This document shows, piece by piece, positions 1-10,111 of a stretch of 64,000 nucleotides of DNA. The stretch is taken from positions 8,399,933 through 8,463,932 of the forward strand of contig JACDOX010000016.1 of assembly GCA_014549065.1 (NCBI GenBank), given 5' to 3'. A program made the translations under genes and the position numbers. Numbering within the stretch: position 1 is the stretch's first letter; every line of letters begins with the position of its first letter. This DNA is from Cardinalis cardinalis. Taxonomy: Eukaryota > Chordata > Aves > Passeriformes > Cardinalidae. The notes under the pieces were generated by a model, which was given only the letters and a program-made list of their open reading frames with translations, did not search any database and was not told the origin of the DNA.

Positions 1-2794
1 GTTTAAATATCTCCTTTGAGAGGCATATAGAGTTATTTTTGATGATAGAGGATGTCAGTAAAGATCACTAGCAAAGATTTTAGCAGTGTTGTCATGATCA
101 TGCTCATACCCCNACAAAGTTTGACCAGCTATGATTCATTTCACATAGTGCAAAATATTTTTTCTCTCATAATCCTAGAAATGAGAAAGAACTTGATTAT
201 AGAAACTGATGATGGCAAAGGGAAGCCATAATCGTGTGATGGCTTGAACTAGCTGATTATTTTGTATTAAAATCTAGGTTATTACATAACACCACAGAGA
301 GAAGCAACATCTGATTTTTCCTCATTTTAAAGACCCTGGGGCTGTTCCAATTCAGCAAACCACCACTTGCACAGCCCTGTGGTGCAGAGTGGGCTGGCTG
401 GGCACACACTGGCATTGCCAGGGGTTGGGAATGCTGGCCAAGGAACAGCTCTTGTGCTTGGCAGCAGCAGCTCAGCCCCCAGCCCTGGGGCATCCAGCAA
501 AGGGTGACAGTCACATCGGATGCCACCTCCCACCAGTTCTGCTCTGGGGGACTTGCCCCTCACTGCTTGAGTCAGGACCAGACTCATGGCAAAACCAGTT
601 ACGTTTCTGAAGCAAAACTGGGGCTTGGGTTTTGCAGATAAAAAAAAAAGAACATAAAAAAAAATCCAACAAAAACTGAAACTTGTTCCAATCAAAAATA
701 AATGGGTCAACACAGGCACTTCAGCTGCTCCAAAATCCCCCAGCACTGCAGAGTCCCAGCAGTACCAACACAAACAGGAGCAAGAGGCTGCTCACTGAGG
801 ACCCACAGCTTTGCTCTCCTTTGGTGGCAACTCTAAGGGGCTTGTTAGTCCCAGCCTGGAGCACCCAGCTGGCCACACTGCCACCAGCCTCCACCTCCCT
901 GTCCCAGCAGCACTACCCTGTGCCTCTCAAATCACACCATGGCTGTCACACAGCAGAAAGAACTGGTCCCAGACAATCCCAACCCATCCCTGCCCATTTA
1001 TGGTTCACCAGCTCCTTCCATTTTGTTACCTTGCCCCAAAAGGTTAAAAAAAATAAAAATCAAGAAGTTGAGACATTTCAAATTCACTCTGGGATTTAAA
1101 ACACTCACCACAATGACAGTCACCTCCCACAGATAAACACTTCAAGACAGAAATAGGATTAGGTGCTAGGAAAAATGTGTGTGTGCTGCCATGGACCTAC
1201 CAGTCCTAATAGGATTCACCGAGAACACAACCTATCAGAAACATGACCTGGGGTGTGTTTGAAAATGTAGGCTGATTAAAAAAAGTAATTTGAATCTTTG
1301 CTAGTGACCTTACTAATTAATTCCACACCGTTTCCCATTCTCTGTGCTGCAGGTTGGAGCTGACCTGTTATCAGTCTGCTGTATAATAAGCTATGGCAAA
1401 CTACAAAGCTTTTACAACAGCAAAGCAACATCATGCTTTCAGATAAGTTTTATAGCAAAAAACTCCTCCTTTTCAAAGCCTTAGTAATACCTATCTCTTT
1501 TACAAACTTTTCCTGTATTATTACAGACTTTTTATATTCAAAATAAGTTCCAAGGATTTCTTTCGTGGACTATGTACATAAGTGCAAAAAAGGTGTGTCT
1601 CACACATTCGTACACTAACTGAATCAGTTTAACTGCAGCATATTTGTATCTTCAACACTGTTACGGGGTCATTCCACAATATTTTTTTTCTTATGTACAG
1701 TTTTTGCTAANATAAATTAGTATTAAAATAGTTATATGCTTAATTATTTAGCCCTGATCGTAACGTAATNGTGTGAGTGTTCAATTTCTGGAGAAAAGAA
1801 AATTGCAGGCAAAGCTACAGTACTGAAACTGATTAATTCTGAATTGCCACCGTGTGAATGGATGTGAAATGAAAGCAAGACCGGTCACTACGCTGTAAAT
1901 ACAGGCTGCTGTGTTTCCCAAGTGAAAATACTGTGGAATAACCCTTGCCACACAACAATTTCTACAAGCTATAAAACCTGACTCTAAATCCATGTGTTGT
2001 AAACTTCTTGACTGAAAAAGTGACCTTAAAGACACAAATTCAGCGTTCACATGGGACTTTGGGATTTTAAAAATATTCAATCATATCTTTATCTGACAGT
2101 ATCGAACTGTACCTTTAACAAGCTCATACTGTTACACATCACTTTTAATTTACATGTGAAAATTTCACAAATAATGTATACAAAGGTAGCCATGTTGTAG
2201 TTTTGTTGCCATAGCAACAACAACTTAATATAATTAGTTAACAATGAATCTATCATTGTAGGAGTTACATACAAAGTTAATTTTGTTCTTAAACTGTAAA
2301 CTATACAAACTAGTTATGGACTGTATTCTATACCTTACCATGCTTCAGTGTTGGTTTAGAATATAACTAAATGGGCTGAATACATGTATTAAAAATTTTA
2401 AACTTTCTCTAACTCTCCTTCAAAATTAAATTCATTAGTTACTAAAGATATCAAAAAAAGCAATAATGAAAACCTTAAAAACTAATGGTAGAGAAATGAA
2501 AATATATGACATGAATTAATGCGTTGTAGCCTAGTAACAATGAATTGTAGCTCTATTTACATTTGGATTAGGCTATCAACTATTTTTTTTTTTTAAAGTT
2601 ATTACAGTCTTTAACATACAGTATATACTCTAAGGCCTTCAACAGGCACATGGTAAAATCAGGTCAATATCAAACTAAATCCATTCAACAGGAATGGGAA
2701 ATTAGATTTTCCTCATAAATTTCACCTTTTTCAATTTTCATGTCTGTGAAATGTACAAGGGATAAACAAAACGAGGACTCCAGTTTCTCAATCC
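1..2794. other. Region downstream of MBNL3 poly(A) cluster, no gene seen
   Basis: Positions 1-1250 have mixed composition, with no protein resembling a known family on either strand. Positions 1250-2790 are AT-rich, with an ATTAAA-type signal on the minus strand near 2145, and could be an extended MBNL3 3' UTR. I see no splice-bounded coding exon, RNA gene or mobile element here. Confidence 0.5.
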
Positions 2795-3070
2795 TTGTGT
2801 ACCCGGCGTGTCCTAGAGCTACTCCCACCGCGCCAGCGCCAGCCCCAGCCGGGCCAGGGGACGTCACCGTGTCCTGCTCCGGCCACCTGTGCCACCGAGG
2901 TGCCCCCGGCTGCGGTGCCAGCCCCGCAGGGTCCCCGCTGCAGGGGACAGCAGGAGGAGCAGCAGGAGGAGCAGCGGGACCCCAGCCCAGCCCCAGCGCT
3001 GCGGCGGCCGCGGGAGAAGCGCGTCGGGAACCGGCGCGGGCTGCCCGGGGAGGTAACGGCTTCTAGAACG
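2795..3070. other. GC-rich, CpG-containing island near the MBNL3 3' end
   Basis: About 275 bp of very GC-rich sequence with many CpG dinucleotides (GCGGCCGCGGGAGAAGCGCG near 3001), set abruptly in AT-rich DNA on both sides. It contains a short imperfect GGAGCAGCA repeat (2950-2975) and a GACGTCAC element (about 2859). Open frames across it exist on both strands only because GC-rich DNA lacks stops. It may be a small CpG island, a non-coding promoter, or a GC-biased insertion. Confidence 0.6.
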
Positions 3071-3210
3071 TTGCGATGCAAAAATACACAGTCAAAAATC
3101 ATCAGCTAAAAATTTCCAACTAAAAAACACGGCTGATTGTGAAATCATGTTCCAAATTACTAAAAACACTGTATTTAACAAAAATAATCTTAATAGTTTT
3201 ATGAATCCAT

Positions 3211-3273
3211 TTTATTTTAAATCCCTCTTTTATTGTCTGCTTATGTTACAGTTTAGTAGTAGTACTTTTTATT
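3211..3273 (-). terminator. Cluster of three poly(A) signals (AATAAA)
   Basis: TTTATT on the plus strand, that is AATAAA in the transcript, occurs at 3268-3273, 3229-3234 and 3211-3216. The minus strand just past the last one is U- and GU-rich (TTATTTTTGTTAAA and GTGTTTTT), which fits a downstream element. Candidate main 3' end of MBNL3, about 3.2 kb after the stop. Confidence 0.4.
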
Positions 3274-4954
3274 GAAACTACTAACAACCTTTTTTCGTGA
3301 AAATGATCAATCTCAGCTTTCATTTTCCCTCTGCATGACCCGTTTTATCCAAGTTTCAGCATTTCTTGCATATTGTTTGCATAAGGCTGAGAGAAATGGA
3401 CAAAGAGAAATAACTTTGGATAAATAAAAAATATAGGTTCATGGAAAGTGGGAAGCTTATAAAAATGTCACTAAAATTATATTGATTTAAACAAACTTAC
3501 ATACATCTCTTGTCAAATAAAGGATGATATTCATGCTTTTATGACATTTGTTTAGAGTCACTAACTAGCTCGGTGACTTTGTAATAGTCTATTTAGGAAA
3601 TTTATAGTCTGGCGACTGGTTTTTTTTTTTTCTTTCTTGAACAAAGAAAATTAGAGCAAGTCATTGCACAACTAGTTTAAATAGTGCTACCTCAAAATGG
3701 CATTTTTGCCGAGATTGTTTTGAATTTGGTGAAGTTTAGTGCTTCAAGCTTTTCTTTCCTTAAACTCATTTACAAATTAACTCTAAATTTGCCAGCAATA
3801 TAAAAACTGTTGTGGCACCTAATATAACTACCCTGAACATCCCTCATTGGACCTCTTTAATAAAAAATAATCCTTAAAACGCCTTTTTTTTTTCAGTGCT
3901 TTAAATGTGACATGAAAACAGCTGTATTCTAGGTTTACATTCTATGCACATCTATGCCAGATGTTTAAGTCGATAAATAAAATAGGAGGTTACATCAAAG
4001 TTTCAAGATATACAAAAATCCATTTAGCACTGAAAAAATTTCAACCTCCTTGAACTCATAAAGCCATACAAGCTTGAATGCATCCTTTCTGGCTTAAGAA
4101 GATCAGCTCTGTTCTTTGTTGAGGCACTGGCACAGGTTGTGCAAAACCCATTTTTGATACACAAATAATTTCAAACAGGAAGTACTCAAATCCACTTTTT
4201 CCACTAACAATGTTATGGTTTCGGGAAACAGAAACACAGTGGTGAAAAGAACAGGTATGTGGTCACCAATACAAATGAGAGTCACTGATTTCACCCCTCT
4301 GCTTGTGAGCACAGATGGCTGGGGAACATCCATGACACAAGCGACTGTCAAAACTCAGGGTCCATAAAGGAGGTCTTGGGGGGATGTTTTTTTCCCCTTT
4401 CTATCAGGGTTTGGTTCAAAGTCTGCTTAATTGAACAAAAAGATTCCTTAAAGCCTTCTTGAGCTGGGCTCCTCAAAGATTCACGCTATGAGTGAGTCTC
4501 CATGGGCAGATGGTCAGAGCCTGCCCTGGGCTCACAGGCTGTGCCCTGGGTGTGCCACCATCACTCAGGGCCCATGGAGACACACATCCAGCAAACTGTC
4601 TGTGCTCCTACTGCAGGAGGGGGGAACAAGGAGTATCTAACCAAGGCCAAGGAACTGGGAAAAGAGAAGAAAATCTGGTGAATTTGGCACTCTACAGGAC
4701 CACTCTGAGCTCAGGGTGGCCACCCCTCCAGACACTGTGAGCTGGCATCTTGCTTGATCCTCTTTCTCCCTGTATGGAGTTTGTGGATTTACAGCAGCAA
4801 ATCCACCTCTTCCATAATGCCAATGATACTGTAGAGCTATGATAGGGATGAATTTGGCAGTATCCTCAACCAAAATGCATTTCTGCAGCCAGATTGTTCA
4901 GCAACGCAGCATAACGACAGGCGGGGCTGTCCAGGGTGCACGGGCTGAAATGGT

Positions 4955-4960
4955 TTTATT
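4955..4960 (-). terminator. Isolated AATAAA poly(A) signal
   Basis: Single AATAAA on the minus strand, about 1.4 kb after the stop codon. It could give a shorter 3' UTR isoform; nothing else supports it. Confidence 0.2.
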
Positions 4961-6237
4961 CGTGCGTATGAAAAGGAGGTATTGAGAACTAGCCCTTGTT
5001 GTGCAACAAACATTGCTCTTGATCAAGTAGAAGGTGCCAAAATAAATCCACTGACTGACAGGAACTCTATTAAGACAAATGTTTATCTTCAGCAGAAAGC
5101 TTATGCTGAGCTTTTTGCTGCTTTGTTACTGCTGTGTTTGCTTTAAAGGGCCAGAGATCACAGGGATGGGGGAAATAATCACCTACTTATAAAAAATGGT
5201 GATTAAATAAATGGGGCATGCTGACAAAATTTCAACAAGAGACACATATAAGATTTCAGGCCAAAATGTTTCAGCATGCTTGGTGGAGACAAGCCCCAGG
5301 GCTCGGCGCTGCCCAGCCTGGGCTGAGCCACGGCCCCGGGCCCTCCCCAGCCACGGCTGGCACCTGCTCCTCTCCAATGCAATGAGCTTTTGCCCAACTG
5401 AAGCTGTCTCACTCCACCACCACTTTTTTGTTGTTTGTTTCAACTGCACCATGAGAACAGCGAGAGAGATTGTGCGCCGTTTGCAGCTGAGAATGCACTT
5501 CAATGGACAACAGAGCTGCAGAAATCCCTTGATGCTTACCCCTGTCTGAGCAAATTGTTCCTGTCCCCTTACTGAGCCTGGGCTTTTGTGTTTGTTTTTT
5601 TCCCCCAAAAGTTTCCAGAATCAGCTCATTGTATTGAAAGAAGAACCCTGAACTGGACTAAAATGATAGCTGTCTTTTCACATCACTTGTACTAAAAATT
5701 TGGACACTATCTGAAGGCAAGTTTTAAATGATAAAAGGAGCATTTAACATAAGCAACTTTAGCTGACATTAACAGCAAAATCCAGCAAAGGGCAGAACAT
5801 TCTGTGTCGTGTTTTTCAAGCACATAATTCCTGTTTCCCACAATAACATTTTTAGTAAAAAACAAACAAAACCCCATAAAACCTACAGTATATGAAAACT
5901 TAAGACATAACAATAATGAAAAAATGGTATTGAGTATACTTGATAATGATGTACACTTTAAAACAAATCAATAGACTATGATGTAAACAAAACAGTAAGA
6001 TAACACTTTAAAAACAAGACAAACATTTATCCATCGATAGTATACAGTAAACCAACAGTCCGCTGTGCAGATGCACTTATCATGATGGTAGTCATAAAAT
6101 GATTAAGTGTGTTAAAGTAATGTGTTATAAAAGTCTATTATAATTTCCTACTTGTATATCTCATATAACAGAGCGCTGTTTGTTAATTGTTTCTATAGTG
6201 CTTTTTTTTTTCTTTTTTTTTTTGACATTCCCATTGA

Positions 6238-6398
6238 TCAGTTTTTGGTTAACATGTAGGCTGCAACAGGCTTACTGTAGAGGTGGTAGAGAATGATAGA
6301 GAGAAGAGGGGAATATATACAGAAAGGCCATGCGCAGCTTCCCACCAAGAAGTCCTGGTGCTCCATAATTTTACTGTTCAGAATTTCAACATGGTCTG
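6238..6398 (-). CDS. MBNL3: MBNL3 terminal exon, alternative long frame (MBNL2-like tail)
   Basis: If the 95-nt exon is skipped, the last base of the upstream exon (G) joins this exon in a different frame. That frame stays open for 53 residues, starting ADHVEILNSKIMEHQDFLVG, continuing with an aromatic and aliphatic stretch (PFCIYSPLLSIILYHLYSK) and ending at TGA 6240-6238. The start lines up with the MBNL2 C-terminus DNSEIISRNGMECQES. If the distal NAGNAG acceptor is used, the junction becomes FIPT-DHVEIL, closely matching MBNL2 FIPT-DNSEII. The openness of the frame and its similarity to a paralogue tail argue that it is a real isoform; expression is not shown by the sequence. Confidence 0.72.
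6378..6398 (-). CDS. MBNL3: MBNL3 terminal exon, short frame (ends LKF)
   Basis: With the 95-nt exon included, the terminal exon reads QTMLKF and stops at TGA (6380-6378). The human MBNL3 C-terminus is also LKF, which supports the exon assignment. The acceptor has an excellent pyrimidine tract (TTTTTTTCTTTCCCCTGCAG) followed by a second CAG, making a NAGNAG: using the distal AG removes the glutamine and gives TMLKF. The same exon has a longer alternative frame, described separately, when the 95-nt exon is skipped. Confidence 0.85.
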   Translation of the reverse strand, partial: QTMLKF

Positions 6399-9300
6399 CT
6401 GCAGGGGAAAGAAAAAAACAACAAAGAAATAGTGAGAAGTTAATACATCTANATTTTAAAAGTCATTCTAATACATTTACATCCTCAATGTGCTGCCCAA
6501 GAAGCCGTCATTAGTCTGTTGCAGACAGACATTTTATTCCATTAATTTTCTGATGTAGGGAGAAACTGCCAATAACATACTTGGCATCCTCTTAAATCTG
6601 CACTTCTGTCTCTTTCACACAATGACAGGGCAAATAGTGAAAGAGGGAGGTGAACAAATAAGTCTTGATTTTTGGATGGGATGCCAAGTAGAGGGTGGCT
6701 AAGGAGAGGGCCAAAGGAATCTCTGATCTGTGTTAGCTCTTGTTTCCTTTAGACAGTCACATTAAATCTGACCGTAGGGATTTAGGCTACTGAGCCCAGA
6801 GATAAAACACTGATAAAGAAACCCTGTGCTCAGGGGACCCTCTTCTGGGAGCAAATTGCCTCTTTGTGATGTACTCATGAAAATCCTCCACTGAAGGACC
6901 CAACAACTTATCTTCTGCAGAGCTAGACCAATCAGCCTGGCTATCAGGACTACTTCAATCATGGAGGAAAAGAAAAACATCTGTCCGAGCAGGGTTTCAG
7001 TTACCAAAGTCCCACTGAGGGAAAGTCTCCTGAAAAAATGCTGAAAACATTCAAGATGAAGCTCTTCCAGCCAAATGATCTCCTTATTAGGTGGAAGAGG
7101 CTGGTTTACACGTTATGGAAATGGGTTAACATGTCATGTCTGTCTGTCATTTGGAACAGCTGTACAGTCTAAGCTGAACATTTTCACTAATGTGGACAAC
7201 CACAGGTGTCACAGTTGGTGACAACTGTGGCTGTCGACCCTCTTGAACAGGGTCCACAGCCACAGTTAGCAAGTCATGTATACACATGGTATTTAACTAA
7301 GGTCAGCAGAGATAAGGGCCACCACTGAGAAAGTAGCTTCTGTTGATTGCTAATTGATATCATTACTGAATTGCTTGCCAAAATAATTTCCAGTATTTAA
7401 GGACTTGCCTGTAATATGTGACCTAAGGAAGAAATGGGTTTGCATATCTGCATATACTAAATGGCTGCTTTGAGGAAGACCTCTTGTTGAATTGGCTGAA
7501 CTCTCTTGATGTAAAAAAAACACAGTCAAGAACTGAAACCACCCAGAGGTTTTAGCTCATGAACATCAGCTAAAATTCATAAAGAAAAGCAATGGAAAAA
7601 TGACACTGCTGCTATGGCTGTGAAATAGTACTCTGTAACTCCAAGGAACAATTCCTCCATCACTCCCCTCAGAGAAAACTATCATCTTAGGGAAGCCCAG
7701 GATCTGCAGCTGGGGTGAAGACTATGTTGCTTGTAACATTCATTCTAGTTTCCAACCCACCATGAGCCAGGCCCTCTCTGCAGCTGACCAGCAGNGTTCT
7801 GCCCAGACTGAGCCAGCCTTGCAGATGCACAGCAGCTGCTGCTGACCCAATCCTGCTTACCCCAGCAAAGAAAATATGTCACTAACAGCAAAAGAGAAGT
7901 TACACCTTTTCAGCTGACTCATTACCAGAGCAGTCTCTGCCATCAACACTGCAAATCCCTGAGGCATCTGCAGGCAGCTGGGAGCTGTGCAGAGCAAGAG
8001 CAACCTGTAAACAGAGCCATGGGGCTGGGGGATGCACAGGGAGGCTGTGACCACCACAACACAGGTACCTGAGACACAGGAAACTCGTTATAAACCACAG
8101 GGCTGGTCTGTGTCTGTGCTGCAACAGCTGAATTCCTGTTGAGTCAGCAGAGCATGAAGCCAATGGGGTTCCATGGGCTCAGTCCCTCTGCCTGAGCCAG
8201 CCCTGTGTTTAGGGATGCAGTNCCCATGTACAAATCAATTCACCATGAAGAGAAATACCAAAAAGGAACTTACTGTTCTATCGGGAACTTCTACATCTGT
8301 GAAACAAACATGCTGCTACTCAGTTCATCTACTGATAACTGGGATATCTACAGCAAAAAAAAAACAAAGAACACAACACATTAAAACATTGCCTTGAGAT
8401 CAGGCTGTTCATTCTGTCTTCAGCATCAGATTAATATGTACATCAGTGTCTTATAAAACAGGATCCACTCCCAAGTCTTTCTNTTGCTACACATTAAATG
8501 CAATGTAGCTGCACCACTACTGATGCCTTGTGGAGNACCTGGTGATTGTACTGGGATTTTGACTCCATAGACTACAAGTAAAACAGAAATGCCCTGAAAC
8601 TATCTGGCTCAAACAGGACTCACACAGCCACAGAGCAACGCTGCACAGCAATTTCTGCTTTCCTCTCATGACCAATACAAGTCTGAGTAAGACCTGCTCT
8701 ACCTGAAAATAACAACAAAGCACAGAAAAAGACTGGCAATTCCTACTGCAAGCAGTAAAACACTGCCTAGGACTTATGCAGGCAAAACTCCTACTGAAAT
8801 CCTCATGACCTCACACCAGCAAAAGCCTAGAGGATGCCCCCAGAGATATTACTGGTATTCAGCATGGATAACAGCCTCCTACAGAGCAAACTGACACCCT
8901 GATTCCTTTGCAATAGCTCTAAACCTGAGAGCATGACAAATAAAAATGCTAAAATTAGTCCTGGGGGAAATATTTTTTTAAAAGTATTTGAAATGTCTCT
9001 GGTCTAACTGGGAGAAGCTGTGTCACACCAAGTTATCAGGACGCATCACTAGGACAGGTTGTGCATATACAGTTCAGGACTGGTGCAGAAGCAGCCATCA
9101 CACTCAGTATCTTCAGAGGAAAGTTCTGGAGAGAATTATGGCTTGGCACACATGCATGGAATCCTGTACACTTATGGCAGTGCTACAATGGCACGTACTG
9201 CACATCCAGAGTCCTCTCTGTAGGGATGGGTGACATGCTATTGGCATAAAAAAAACTTTACACTTCACAGTCTCACCCCCGATTTTTGGTTTTTGGTTGT

Positions 9301-9741
9301 TTGGGGATTTTCTGGTAGTTTTCAGAGTCCAATTTTGTGGTGGTGGGGGGAAGGCCACTTCGTTATTTCCCCTTCCACTTTCCAGTCCAGAGAGAACAAG
9401 CCAAAATACCACAGGGAAGGATGCTCGGGGTGGTATTTCTGCTTGAGACTGAAAGCAGAAGCGCTGCAGGAGCTGCGTGACTCTACGCTCGGCAGATTCA
9501 CNGCCCGTTGTGTTTTGAGGAGCCGGGGGGAGGTGTGGTTTTGGAGGGGAGCCTGCGGCCCTGCCAATCGCCCATCCCTACGCTCCGGCCGGGCAGGCAG
9601 GAGCGGCCCCTCTCCATCCCCGGCCTCACGCTCGCACACACGCACACGCTGCCTCTGCGGGACGGACCCCGCACGGGATCCAGCCCTCGCCCGGTCCTCA
9701 AGATCTGAACACGTGAAAGAAAGCCATTGAAAGGGCCAAAC
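6399..9741 (-). other. MBNL3: MBNL3 last intron
   Basis: Intron between the 95-nt exon and the terminal exon, about 3.3 kb. Mostly unremarkable; its 5' end (higher coordinates, 9460-9715) is a GC-rich CpG patch. A local direct repeat of CACAG-containing words occurs near 7200-7265. No coding sequence was recognised. Confidence 0.8.
9460..9715. other. GC-rich CpG patch just downstream of the 95-nt exon
   Basis: Roughly 250 bp rich in C, G and CpG (GGAGCCGGGGGGAGGTGTGG near 9520, CTACGCTCCGGCCGGG near 9579), including a short CACACACGCACACG run at 9635-9648. It starts within 30 bp of the exon donor. No stop-free frame here has family similarity, so it is read as intronic. Confidence 0.6.
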
Positions 9742-9836
9742 CTGATTGGCGGTAGCTGTTGCAGCGAAGGGGACGCTGGTGGCAGGAGTTGTTGCTGCAG
9801 ACACAGTGGTGGGCGTAGCACCGTGCATCATGGGCA
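9742..9836 (-). CDS. MBNL3: MBNL3 95-nt cassette exon
   Basis: The exon completes a valine codon and then reads PMMHGATPTTVSAATTPATS followed by VPFAATATANQ. The ATTPATSVPFAA core is shared by all three MBNL genes, and PMMHGATPTTV is the MBNL3 version. Its length of 95 nt is not a multiple of three, so inclusion or skipping chooses the reading frame of the terminal exon. The acceptor is the poor CCGAAAG/TG, preceded by a 273-nt AG-free stretch; the donor CAG/GTTTGG is weak. These features mark a regulated exon. Continuing the frame past the donor gives a long open frame through a GC-rich intron, which is intron sequence, not coding. Confidence 0.94.
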
Positions 9837-9838
9837 CT

Positions 9839-10111
9839 TTCGGAAGGGAACCATGGAAGCGACATACAGGAGGGTGGAGCGTATATATATTTTGTTTGTT
9901 TGGTTGGTTTTATGTAACCATGGCAACATGTGGTGGATTTGGGGGCGTGGCAGGAATCACAGCAACAAGCCATGTGACATCGTCATGAAGGACACATCGG
10001 GGCGCAGCATGCAATCACAGTGCAAAGCAAGACAGCGTTGGGAAAAAAAATAAACAAGAGAGAAGGGGAAAAGCCAATTACAATTATAATTAAGGAAAAA
10101 ACCAAAACATT
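9839..10111 (-). promoter_or_regulatory. AG-exclusion zone upstream of the 95-nt exon
   Basis: 273 consecutive nucleotides upstream of the acceptor contain no AG on the minus strand. A pyrimidine-rich tract (plus-strand purines at 10043-10080, including eight A) lies about 205-245 nt from the exon, and there is no adequate tract near the acceptor. About ten YGCY motifs are present. The arrangement predicts a branch point more than 150 nt upstream and an MBNL-responsive exon. Confidence 0.85.

Larger units (their letters stand above)
3190..6377 (-). other. MBNL3: MBNL3 3' untranslated region (probable extent)
   Basis: AT-rich sequence after the stop codon, without credible coding potential, consistent with the long 3' UTR of MBNL genes. 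The first 60 bases past the stops include long U/A runs (plus-strand T runs at 6201-6224 read as A runs in the transcript). A moderately GC-rich patch lies at 5285-5370. The endpoint is a guess from a cluster of three AATAAA signals at 3211-3273; a single AATAAA at 4955-4960 could give a shorter form. AT-rich sequence resumes below 2.8 kb, so a longer UTR is possible. Confidence 0.5.

Noticed and set aside
2740..3109. Overlapping open frames in the GC-rich block, on both strands
   Set aside because: Stop codons are rare in GC-rich DNA. The peptides are Ala/Pro/Gly-rich with no domain, and no transcript signals surround them.
5183..5608. 141-codon minus-strand frame in the 3' UTR
   Set aside because: It lies after both MBNL3 stop codons, with no acceptor joining it in frame and no family similarity; treated as chance.
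9322..9837. 171-codon frame beginning PMMHGATPTTV
   Set aside because: Only the first 95 nt are real (the cassette exon). The rest is read-through past the GTTTGG donor into GC-rich intron.
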